Assembly (NCBI RefSeq): GCF_042695135.1
Contig: NZ_CP170547.1
Span: 806,001 to 870,000, forward strand
Direction: 5' to 3'
Length of the DNA stretch: 64,000 nucleotides
Origin: Epilithonimonas sp042695135
GTDB taxonomy: Bacteria > Bacteroidota > Bacteroidia > Flavobacteriales > Weeksellaceae
Positions 1-7,949 of this stretch are shown here, one piece after another (within the stretch, counting starts at the first letter, position 1; each line of letters starts with the position of its first letter). The notes under the pieces were generated by a model that was given only the letters and a program-made list of their open reading frames with translations, did not search any database and had not been told where the DNA came from. The position numbers and the translations under genes were made by a program.

Positions 1-1302
1 GCCGGATATTTTACGGTCTATTGGATTTATAGATTTTTCAGTGATTTTTATTCGGAAAGAGAGTTGAAGCTGGGATTGATTCTTTTTCTGCCGGTGTCCT
101 TATTATATATGATGGTAATTCTTGGGATGGAGCAGACACTTCATATGATGTTGTCTGTGATGGCAGTTTATTTTATCAAAAAGAATTTTGTCACCAATTT
201 CAAAAGATCGGATTTTATTAGGTTATTGATTGCGATTCTGTTTTTAGGAATGGTTCGTTTCGAAAGTATGTTTTTCGTTTTTTGTCTGGGATTATTATTG
301 TTGATAGAAAAGAGATTCAAAGAAATGATACTTATTCTTTTAGCTGGATTTTTGCCGATCATCATTTTCGGATTGATGTCTGTTGAAAAAGGCGGTTTTT
401 TCTTCCCGAACTCTGTCATCATCAAAGGAAGTTATCCGGAAGGTAATCTGCTAATGAGCATTTGGAGAATCTTCGAAAAAGGAATTTTACTGAATGTTTC
501 ATTTTACAAATTGTTTCTGTTTCCTTTTTTCTGTGTGATTATTTATTTGTGCAGTCAATATCGAAACCGAAAGTTAAAAGATCTGATTCGGGAAGAAAGT
601 CTTCTTTTCCTGATTCTTGGAACGGTTATTTTGCAAAGTCTTTTTGCGGTGATCAAATACCGGTATGAAAATTATCTGATGATAATGTTGTTATTGGTTC
701 TGATTCCAATAGCTGTTGATTATTTTAAATTTAATCAAAAGAACATCATTTACTATCTGTTTTCTGTTTTTTTTATCGGATTTTGCTTCGTTGGATTTTA
801 TCGTTTTGTATATTCTCATCCTGTTTTGAAAGTGTCATCTAAAAATATCGAAGAACAGCAGGTAGAAATGGGGAGATTTCTTCATCAGTTTTATAAAGGA
901 AAGAAAACGGTTGCGAATGATATCGGAGCTATTGCCTATTTTGGAGAAACACAATTGCTGGATATTGTTGGCTTAGGATCGACTGACGTTGCAAAATTTT
1001 ATATTGAAAACAAAGGACTTAATGAAATCGATTTTAATAAAAAATACCACAAATTTCTGGCAGATTATATTTCATCAAACCAATATAAAGTTGCCGTAAT
1101 TTATCCAAAATGGTTTCCGGATAAAGTGCCGCATAATTGGATTCCGGTTGCATCCTGGAAGATTGAGAATAATCTGGGGACGGCTCAGAACAGAGTAGTC
1201 TGGTACTCTTTTAATAAAAAAGATGCGGAAGTTTTGAAAAGAAATTTGGAGAAATTCGATCTTAACAAAAATGTGACACAATATTATTATATATATAAAT
1301 AA
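1..1302 (+). CDS. GT-C-like membrane protein, 5'-truncated by the window edge
   Basis: The frame is open from base 1 and no start codon needs to be assumed at the TTG at 64, so the gene begins before the window. What remains is about 433 residues with many hydrophobic helices (roughly 8), followed by a soluble C-terminal tail with the pattern NDIGAIAYFGE...LLDIVGLGS. That tail pattern is common in multi-pass GT-C or dolichol-phosphate-mannose-type glycosyltransferases of Bacteroidota. The catalytic acidic loop expected near the N-terminus lies outside the window, so substrate and activity cannot be judged. It converges on dps across a shared hairpin terminator. The membrane topology is visible; the glycosyltransferase assignment is a family-level inference. 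Confidence 0.55.
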   Translation, partial: AGYFTVYWIYRFFSDFYSERELKLGLILFLPVSLLYMMVILGMEQTLHMMLSVMAVYFIKKNFVTNFKRSDFIRLLIAILFLGMVRFESMFFVFCLGLLLLIEKRFKEMILILLAGFLPIIIFGLMSVEKGGFFFPNSVIIKGSYPEGNLLMSIWRIFEKGILLNVSFYKLFLFPFFCVIIYLCSQYRNRKLKDLIREESLLFLILGTVILQSLFAVIKYRYENYLMIMLLLVLIPIAVDYFKFNQKNIIYYLFSVFFIGFCFVGFYRFVYSHPVLKVSSKNIEEQQVEMGRFLHQFYKGKKTVANDIGAIAYFGETQLLDIVGLGSTDVAKFYIENKGLNEIDFNKKYHKFLADYISSNQYKVAVIYPKWFPDKVPHNWIPVASWKIENNLGTAQNRVVWYSFNKKDAEVLKRNLEKFDLNKNVTQYYYIYK

Positions 1303-1303
1303 A

Positions 1304-1330
1304 AAAATCCAGCATTAAAGACTGGATTTT
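1304..1330. terminator. Bidirectional terminator between the GT-C-like gene and dps
   Basis: A 9-bp perfect stem (AAAATCCAG / CTGGATTTT) with a 9-nt loop is flanked by A-runs and T-runs, so it can serve both convergent genes. Confidence 0.75.
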
Positions 1331-1346
1331 AATTTTTAAGATTGAA

Positions 1347-1823
1347 TTATTTCCCGAGGTAAGAATTATACATCCAGACTTCTTTTTCCTGCTCCGTAAT
1401 ATAATCGCTCATTTGGGAGTTGGTTCCTTCATCGCCGGCTTGGTCTGTAATGTCAAGAAGTTCTCTTTGAAGATCAATCACCACTTTGAAAGATTCCAGA
1501 ATGTTTTCGACGCTTTTATTTCCGTCAGAAACTTCTTTACTTTCTTTAATTGTTGAAACCTGGAGGTAGTCAGAATAATTATGAGCCGGTGTTGCACCAA
1601 GCGTTAATATTCTTTCGGCAATTTCATCAATTTTAAGAACCAGACTGTTATATAACTCTTCGAATTTCGGATGAAGCGTGAAGAATTGATCACCTTTGAT
1701 ATTCCAGTGAGAACCTCTCGTGTTTTGATAAAAGACAGAGTAATTTGCTAAAAGTACATTTAATTTGTCTGAGATGTTTTTGCAGTCGGATTCTTTTAGT
1801 CCGATCAATGTTGCATTTTTCAT
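1347..1823 (-). CDS. dps: Dps-family DNA-binding ferritin-like protein
   Basis: The protein has 158 residues, the usual Dps length. Dps forms dodecamers that oxidise and store iron with hydrogen peroxide and protect DNA during starvation. The ferroxidase signature is visible: SHWNIKGDQFFTLHPKFEELY (partly shown here) supplies the conserved His and Asp, followed by IDEIAERILTLGATPAHN. A longer in-frame start exists at 1880, but the ATG at 1823 gives the canonical N-terminus MKNATLIGLK. A minus-strand TAATTTTG -7 box (1897-1904) lies about 75 bp upstream of that start. The gene is monocistronic and diverges from rpsL. Confidence 0.93.
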   Translation of the reverse strand: MKNATLIGLKESDCKNISDKLNVLLANYSVFYQNTRGSHWNIKGDQFFTLHPKFEELYNSLVLKIDEIAERILTLGATPAHNYSDYLQVSTIKESKEVSDGNKSVENILESFKVVIDLQRELLDITDQAGDEGTNSQMSDYITEQEKEVWMYNSYLGK

Positions 1824-1988
1824 TATGTAAAGTTTAATTGATTTTAATTTTAATTTGATTGATTGAAAATCGTGTTTCAATCATCAATAATCTTTCCAAA
1901 ATTAATCATTTGCTTGCCCAATCCTTATCAAAATTGAATAACTGGCTTATTGAAAATTTCAATCGCTAATTATTTTTGTTCTAACTAC

Positions 1989-2018
1989 TTGTGCATTAAA
2001 AAATTATTCATATTTTTG
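1989..2018 (+). promoter_or_regulatory. Bacteroidota-type promoter of rpsL operon
   Basis: TTG at 1989-1991, a 19-bp spacer, then TATTTTTG at 2011-2018 matches the flavobacterial consensus TTG-N17-23-TAnnTTTG. Transcription would start about 2025, leaving a leader of under 20 nt before rpsL. Confidence 0.8.
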
Positions 2019-2042
2019 CACCCTAAAATAAAAAGCAATTAA

Positions 2043-2456
2043 ATGCCTACTATTCAACAATTAGTTAGAAAAGGAAGAGTCGCACTCACCAAGAAGAGTA
2101 AATCGGCTGCCCTTGATTCTTGTCCACAAAGACGAGGTGTATGTACGAGAGTATATACTACCACTCCTAAGAAACCTAACTCTGCACTTAGAAAAGTTGC
2201 AAGGGTAAGACTTTCAAACGGTAAAGAAGTCAACGCTTATATCCCGGGCGAAGGACATAATCTTCAAGAGCACTCGATAGTATTGGTACGCGGCGGAAGG
2301 GTGAAAGACCTACCGGGAGTACGTTATCATATCGTAAGAGGAGCACTGGACACTGCGGGTGTTAGTGGAAGAACTCAGAGAAGATCTAAGTATGGAGCTA
2401 AGAGACCAAAACCAGGTCAGGCAGCTGCAGCACCAGCAAAAGGAAAGAAAAAGTAA
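2043..2456 (+). CDS. rpsL: 30S ribosomal protein S12
   Basis: This is the decoding-centre protein S12, 137 residues, with the hallmark PKKPNSALRKVARVRL and the loop around GEGHNLQEHS. The C-terminus carries an Ala/Pro/Lys-rich extension (GQAAAAPAKGKKK) common in Bacteroidota. Lys and Pro residues at streptomycin-resistance positions appear wild type (TPKKPN; GVRYH). It is the first gene of the rpsL-rpsG-fusA-rpsJ operon, directly behind a strong consensus promoter. Confidence 0.98.
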   Translation: MPTIQQLVRKGRVALTKKSKSAALDSCPQRRGVCTRVYTTTPKKPNSALRKVARVRLSNGKEVNAYIPGEGHNLQEHSIVLVRGGRVKDLPGVRYHIVRGALDTAGVSGRTQRRSKYGAKRPKPGQAAAAPAKGKKK

Positions 2457-2479
2457 TCATTAAATAAGGTACAGAAACA

Positions 2480-2956
2480 ATGAGAAAGACAAAAGCGAAA
2501 AAAAGACCGTTGTTACCAGATCCAAAATTTAATGATCAATTGGTAACTAGATTCGTAAACAACTTGATGCTGGATGGTAAAAAATCTATCGCATTCAAAA
2601 TATTCTATGACGCATTAGACCTTGTAGAAACTAAAAAAGGAGAAACTGAGAAAACTGCCCTTGAAATCTGGAAAGATGCATTGACAAACGTTATGCCTCA
2701 CGTAGAAGTACGTTCCAGAAGAGTAGGTGGAGCTAACTTCCAGATTCCAATGCCAATCAGAGCGGATAGAAAAATTTCTATGGCAATGAAATGGTTAATC
2801 AAATATTCTAAAGCAAGAAATGATAAGTCTATGGCTTTGAAATTAGCTAACGAAGTGGTAGCGGCTTCAAGAGAAGAAGGTGCTGCTTACAAGAAAAAAT
2901 CTGATACTCACAAAATGGCGGAAGCTAACAAAGCTTTCTCACACTTCAAATTCTAA
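2480..2956 (+). CDS. rpsG: 30S ribosomal protein S7
   Basis: S7, 158 residues, nucleates assembly of the 16S rRNA 3' domain. Typical segments are MRKTKAKKR, the MPHVEVRSRRVGGANFQIP core and the C-terminal helix ending AFSHFKF. It lies 23 bp after rpsL and 6 bp before fusA, in one transcription unit. Confidence 0.98.
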   Translation: MRKTKAKKRPLLPDPKFNDQLVTRFVNNLMLDGKKSIAFKIFYDALDLVETKKGETEKTALEIWKDALTNVMPHVEVRSRRVGGANFQIPMPIRADRKISMAMKWLIKYSKARNDKSMALKLANEVVAASREEGAAYKKKSDTHKMAEANKAFSHFKF

Positions 2957-2962
2957 TTAGAA

Positions 2963-5080
2963 ATGAGTAGAGATCTTAAATTTACAAGAAATATTGGTAT
3001 CGCTGCCCACATTGATGCGGGAAAAACTACCACTACAGAAAGGATTTTATTCTATACAGGAGTAAATCACAAAATTGGTGAGGTTCACGATGGTGCTTCT
3101 ACAATGGACTGGATGGAGCAGGAAGCTGAAAGAGGTATTACTATTACTTCTGCTGCAACTACTTGTTCTTGGAATTTCCCAACAGACCAGGGTAAAGCTT
3201 TGCCAGAAACTAAACCTTACCACTTCAACATCATCGATACACCGGGACACGTTGACTTCACAGTAGAAGTTAACAGATCTTTGAGAGTATTAGATGGTTT
3301 GGTATTCTTATTCTCTGCAGTAGATGGCGTAGAGCCTCAGTCTGAAACAAACTGGAGACTTGCCGACAACTACAAAGTAGCGAGAATGGGATTCGTAAAC
3401 AAAATGGACCGTCAAGGTGCTGACTTCCTTAACGTGGTAAACCAGGTTAAGACAATGTTAGGATCCAATGCAGTTCCAATCGTTTTACCAATCGGTGCTG
3501 AAGAAGATTTCAAAGGTGTTGTTGACTTAATCAAAAACAGAGCTATCGTTTGGGACGAAGCAGGACAAGGAGCTACTTTCGAAGTAGTGCCAATTCCTGA
3601 AGATATGAAGGCGGAAGTTCTGGAATACAGAGAGAAATTAGTAGAAGCTGTTGCTGACTACGATGATACTTTGATGGAGAAATTCTTCGAAGATCCGGAT
3701 TCTATCTCTGAAGACGAAATCAACGAAGCGCTTAGAAAAGCTACTATCGATTTATCTATTATCCCAATGACTTGTGGTTCTTCATTCAAAAATAAAGGAG
3801 TACAGTTTATGTTGGATGCAGTATGTAAATACTTGCCTTCTCCATTGGATAAAGATGATATCAAAGGTACTGACCCAAGAACTGACGCTGAAATCACAAG
3901 AAAGCCATCTGTAGATGAGCCTTTCGCAGCATTAGCATTTAAGATTGCTACTGACCCGTTCGTAGGAAGATTAGCATTCTTCAGAGCATACTCTGGAAGA
4001 TTAGATGCAGGTTCTTATATCTTGAACACTCGTTCTGGAGATAAAGAGAGAATCTCAAGAATCTATCAGATGCACGCTAACAAGCAAAATCCTGTAGAAT
4101 ATATTGAAGCAGGAGATATTGGTGCAGCGGTAGGTTTCAAATCTATCAAAACTGGTGATACAATGTGTGACGAGAAAAACCCAATCGTTCTAGAATCGAT
4201 GGTTTTCCCTGATCCGGTAATTGGTATCGCTGTTGAGCCTAAAACTAAAGCTGATCAGGATAAAATGGGTAACGCTCTGGCTAAATTGGCTGAAGAAGAT
4301 CCTACTTTCACTGTAAGAACTGATGAGGCTTCTGGACAAACGATTATCTCTGGTATGGGTGAACTTCACCTTGATATCATTGTAGATCGTATGAGAAGAG
4401 AATTCAAAGTTGAAGTTAACCAAGGACAGCCTCAAGTAGAATACAAAGAAAATCTTACAAAAGTTGCTCAGCACAGAGAAGTTTACAAAAAACAATCTGG
4501 TGGTAAAGGTAAATTTGCTGATATCGTATTCGAACTAGGACCAGCTGAAGAAGGTAAAATTGGTTTAGAATTCGTTAATGAGATCAAAGGTGGTAACGTT
4601 CCTAGAGAATTTGTTCCTGCCATTGAAAAAGGCTTTAAAGCTGCAATGAAAAACGGTCCTTTGGCTGGTTTCGAAGTTGAAGGTATCAAAGTTACTCTTA
4701 AAGACGGATCTTTCCACGCGGTGGATTCTGATGCACTTTCTTTTGAATTAGCTGCAAAATTAGGATTTAAAGAAGCGGGACGTGCTGCTAAGCCGGTAAT
4801 TATGGAGCCTATTATGAAATTGGAGGTTGTAACTCCGGAAGAATATATGGGTAACATCATTGGTGACCTTAACAAAAGAAGAGGTACGATCAGTGGTCAG
4901 GAAGAAAAGAACGGTGCCGTTGTAATCAAAGGTTCAGTTCCACTTTCTGAAATGTTTGGATATGTAACAACTCTAAGAACACTTTCATCAGGAAGAGCTA
5001 CTTCTTCTATGGAATTAGAGAAATACCAGGCAACTCCGCAAAACGTTGCTGAAGATATTATCGCTAAAGCAAAAGGTTAA
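2963..5080 (+). CDS. fusA: Translation elongation factor G
   Basis: EF-G, 705 residues, is the ribosomal translocase GTPase. The G domain shows AHIDAGKTTTTERIL (P-loop), RGITI (switch I), DTPGHVDF and NKMDRQGAD. Domains II to V follow in the normal order, with the domain IV tip around KDGSFHAVDSDALSFE. It is the bacterial-type single-copy form encoded between rpsG and rpsJ. No tuf gene follows, unlike in E. coli. Confidence 0.98.
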   Translation: MSRDLKFTRNIGIAAHIDAGKTTTTERILFYTGVNHKIGEVHDGASTMDWMEQEAERGITITSAATTCSWNFPTDQGKALPETKPYHFNIIDTPGHVDFTVEVNRSLRVLDGLVFLFSAVDGVEPQSETNWRLADNYKVARMGFVNKMDRQGADFLNVVNQVKTMLGSNAVPIVLPIGAEEDFKGVVDLIKNRAIVWDEAGQGATFEVVPIPEDMKAEVLEYREKLVEAVADYDDTLMEKFFEDPDSISEDEINEALRKATIDLSIIPMTCGSSFKNKGVQFMLDAVCKYLPSPLDKDDIKGTDPRTDAEITRKPSVDEPFAALAFKIATDPFVGRLAFFRAYSGRLDAGSYILNTRSGDKERISRIYQMHANKQNPVEYIEAGDIGAAVGFKSIKTGDTMCDEKNPIVLESMVFPDPVIGIAVEPKTKADQDKMGNALAKLAEEDPTFTVRTDEASGQTIISGMGELHLDIIVDRMRREFKVEVNQGQPQVEYKENLTKVAQHREVYKKQSGGKGKFADIVFELGPAEEGKIGLEFVNEIKGGNVPREFVPAIEKGFKAAMKNGPLAGFEVEGIKVTLKDGSFHAVDSDALSFELAAKLGFKEAGRAAKPVIMEPIMKLEVVTPEEYMGNIIGDLNKRRGTISGQEEKNGAVVIKGSVPLSEMFGYVTTLRTLSSGRATSSMELEKYQATPQNVAEDIIAKAKG

Positions 5081-5097
5081 TTTTTTAAATTAAAGAA

Positions 5098-5403
5098 ATG
5101 TCACAAAGAATCAGAATAAAATTAAAATCTTACGATTACAACTTGGTGGACAAGTCTGCTGAGAAAATCGTAAAAACGGTAAAGGCTACTGGTGCTGTTG
5201 TAAACGGACCAATTCCATTGCCTACAAATAAGAGAATCTTCACCGTATTGAGATCTCCGCACGTAAACAAAAAAGCTAGAGAGCAGTTCCAATTATCAGC
5301 TCACAAGAGATTGATGGATATCTATTCTTCTTCTTCTAAAACTGTGGATGCATTGATGAAACTTGAATTACCAAGTGGTGTAGATGTAGAAATTAAAGTG
5401 TGA
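5098..5403 (+). CDS. rpsJ: 30S ribosomal protein S10
   Basis: S10, 101 residues, a structural protein of the 30S head and (as NusE) an antitermination partner. The family signature around GPIPLPTNKRIFTVLRSPHV is present. It ends this operon and is followed by a strong terminator. In most Bacteroidota rplC follows directly; here the next ribosomal gene is 6.8 kb away. Confidence 0.98.
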   Translation: MSQRIRIKLKSYDYNLVDKSAEKIVKTVKATGAVVNGPIPLPTNKRIFTVLRSPHVNKKAREQFQLSAHKRLMDIYSSSSKTVDALMKLELPSGVDVEIKV

Positions 5404-5426
5404 TAATTTAATTATCATCATTATAG

Positions 5427-5457
5427 AATCCCCTTTCGAAAGATTGGGGATTTTTTT
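5427..5457 (+). terminator. Terminator after rpsJ
   Basis: Stem AATCCCC / GGGGATT with inner CTTTCGAAAG and a run of seven T. Confidence 0.85.
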
Positions 5458-5613
5458 ACGTATTTATCATAAAAATCTTAAGACACCTTAAAAAAAACTT
5501 AAAATCGAATTTAAGAAATTTATCAGATATAGGCTTTTAGATAGATAAATTATATTCAATTGTTAAATTTTCAATAATTTTTATAAAACAATATATTATT
5601 TGCAATAAAATGC

Positions 5614-5621
5614 TACATTTG
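5614..5621 (+). promoter_or_regulatory. -7 box upstream of the reprolysin-like gene
   Basis: TACATTTG fits TAnnTTTG and sits 18 bp before the start codon at 5640. No TTG lies at the expected -33 distance, so only half of the promoter is supported. Confidence 0.5.
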
Positions 5622-5639
5622 TCGCCTTAATTTAAAAAT

Positions 5640-7874
5640 ATGAATAAAAGATTAACTACTTTACTTTTCTTTGGCGGGCTGACGTTGATGAATGCACAAT
5701 GGAGCAAGGCAACACCAAATGTAGATGTAACAAGAAAAAGTGATAACTCAGTTTATTACAAATTAGACATCAATGCTATCAGAGGTCAATTAATGGCTGC
5801 TGATAAAGTTGGAAATGCAGCAGGAACTGTTACGGTTAGTATGCCGACAGTAGATGGAAAAATTGAAAGATTTGCTGTTAATAGCTTTCCTGTTATGGAT
5901 GAGGCTTTGGCAAATCAATACCAATTAGGTTCTTATGTTGGTGTTGGGATAGATGACCCAACTAAATATGTGAGATTCAGTGTGGCGCCAAATGATTTCC
6001 AGTCTATGGTCATCAGCAATGGTAAATATGAATTCATTGAACCTGCTACGGACAACAAGGCATATTATTCTGTACACGGTAAAACCAATAAAGATGGAGC
6101 TTTTAACTGTAATACAAAAGAAGATCAGGCATCCGTAGAACGATTGAAAGAAATGTATAAAAACGGATCCGCTGAAAAATCCGGAAATAAAAAATTCCAC
6201 ACACTTAGATTAGCACTTTCTGTTACAGGAGAATATGGTGCTTATTTTGGAAGTGTGGCAGGAGCGCTTACTCAAATGAATGCTACAATGACGAGAGTGA
6301 ATGGCGTTTTTGAGCAGGAGTTCAATTTACACCTTAATATGGTGAATGCACCAAATCTTATTTTCACCACTGCTTCTACAGATCCTTACAGTGCAGCAAG
6401 CCAAATGTGTAAATGGAACTATGAACTGATGAATGTTCTACACGGCGGAACTTATGGTGTAACCGATGCAGATTACGACATCGGACACTTATTCGGAAGA
6501 AGCGGAGGCGGCGGTAATGCCGGATGTATCGGCTGTATTGGAAGCAATGATGTATCGTATTCAACATATTCAGATTGTGGATATTCTTACAACTCTCCGG
6601 ACAATTATAAGGGAAGTGGGATTACTTCTCCAGGATCCGGAGCACCAAGCGGCGATAATTTTGATATCGATTACGTAGCTCATGAAATGGGACATCAGTT
6701 GGGAGACAATCACACTTATAGTTATAATGAAGGAACGGGTGTTACAGTAGAGCCAGGTTCAGGATCTACAATTATGGGTTATGCAGGTATTACAGGTACT
6801 AATACAGATGTTCAGGCGCATTCAGATGCTTATTTCCACAGTGTTAGTATCGATCAGGTTCAGACCAATCTTGCGTCAGTAACTGTAGATGTTGAGACAA
6901 ATATTACCAATAATCCACCGGTTGTAACAGCGATGACTGCAACCAGCTATACAATTCCTAAAAGTACAGCCTTTGTTTTGACAGCAGCAGCTACAGATCC
7001 TGATGGAGATGCATTGACTTACTGTTGGGAAGAAATGGATTCCAGTACAATAGCAAACGGAATTGGGATGGCTTCAGGAACAGGTGACGGCGCTTCTGCT
7101 CTTGGAAATACTACTTCCGGTGCTACTTTCAGATCTTGGCTTCCAACTAGTTCACCAACGAGATACTTCCCTAAATTATCAACAGTTTTAGCTGGTACGG
7201 TAAAAAACACTGCAGATTTTGAAGCAGCTTCTACAGTTGCAAGAACAACAAAGTTCCGTGTAACAGCCAGAGATAACAAAGCTGCCGGACAAGCGCAAAC
7301 TGCTTATACTACACAAACTATTGTTGTAGGATCAGCAGCGGCCTTCACCGTAAATACACCTCCTACTTTGATGGCTGGCGGTAATTCTACAATTACTTGG
7401 GTAGTATCCGGAACTACAGCTTCTCCTTATAACGTGGCTAATGTAAAAGTAGATTTCACTTCTGACAGTGGAGCAACGTGGACAACTTTAGCGGCTTCTG
7501 TTCCTAATAGTGGGACTGCAAGCGTCGCGATTCCTGCTGCATTGGTTGGGAAAACCGGCCACATCAGAGTTTCTGCAATCGGAAATGTGTTCTATGCTGT
7601 GAAGCCTGCAACAGTAAGTACAACGTTGGCAGTATCTGACGTTAACAATACCAAATCAATTCAGATTTTCCCTAATCCGGTAAAAGATGTTTTGAATGTT
7701 TCCAATGTTTCCCTGAACTCAAATTATGAGATTTTCAGTGCAGCCGGGCAACTTGTTTCCAAAGGTAATCTTGGAACAGGAAAAGTAGCAGTTAACAAAT
7801 TAACCAAAGGTGTTTATTTCCTAAATGTTGATGATAAAGGAACGGTTGTGAAAACCAAATTCGTAAAAGAATAA
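5640..7874 (+). CDS. Secreted reprolysin-like (M12B-type) metallopeptidase with T9SS sorting domain
   Basis: A 744-residue exported zinc endopeptidase. An N-terminal signal peptide (ending near LTLMNAQ) is followed by a propeptide-like region and the catalytic domain. Residues 348-358 read HEMGHQLGDNH, the HExxHxxGxxH metzincin motif with three His zinc ligands and the catalytic Glu, and IMGYAG downstream fits the Met-turn. Ig-like domains follow. The last ~70 residues (from about 673, starting SIQIFPNPVKDVLNV) form a type A T9SS C-terminal sorting domain, so it should be secreted or surface-anchored by the Por machinery. It is monocistronic with its own terminator. Substrate is unknown. Confidence 0.9.
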   Translation: MNKRLTTLLFFGGLTLMNAQWSKATPNVDVTRKSDNSVYYKLDINAIRGQLMAADKVGNAAGTVTVSMPTVDGKIERFAVNSFPVMDEALANQYQLGSYVGVGIDDPTKYVRFSVAPNDFQSMVISNGKYEFIEPATDNKAYYSVHGKTNKDGAFNCNTKEDQASVERLKEMYKNGSAEKSGNKKFHTLRLALSVTGEYGAYFGSVAGALTQMNATMTRVNGVFEQEFNLHLNMVNAPNLIFTTASTDPYSAASQMCKWNYELMNVLHGGTYGVTDADYDIGHLFGRSGGGGNAGCIGCIGSNDVSYSTYSDCGYSYNSPDNYKGSGITSPGSGAPSGDNFDIDYVAHEMGHQLGDNHTYSYNEGTGVTVEPGSGSTIMGYAGITGTNTDVQAHSDAYFHSVSIDQVQTNLASVTVDVETNITNNPPVVTAMTATSYTIPKSTAFVLTAAATDPDGDALTYCWEEMDSSTIANGIGMASGTGDGASALGNTTSGATFRSWLPTSSPTRYFPKLSTVLAGTVKNTADFEAASTVARTTKFRVTARDNKAAGQAQTAYTTQTIVVGSAAAFTVNTPPTLMAGGNSTITWVVSGTTASPYNVANVKVDFTSDSGATWTTLAASVPNSGTASVAIPAALVGKTGHIRVSAIGNVFYAVKPATVSTTLAVSDVNNTKSIQIFPNPVKDVLNVSNVSLNSNYEIFSAAGQLVSKGNLGTGKVAVNKLTKGVYFLNVDDKGTVVKTKFVKE

Positions 7875-7897
7875 TACTTCTAACTTTCTATAAAACC

Positions 7898-7929
7898 AAA
7901 GCCGCCTCAGAATTTCTGAAGCGGCTTTT
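7898..7929. terminator. Terminator between convergent genes
   Basis: AAAGCCGC / GCGGCTTT stem extended by TCAGA/TCTGA pairing, with T-runs usable in both directions. Confidence 0.8.
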
Positions 7930-7949
7930 ATATTAATATAAAATTACAC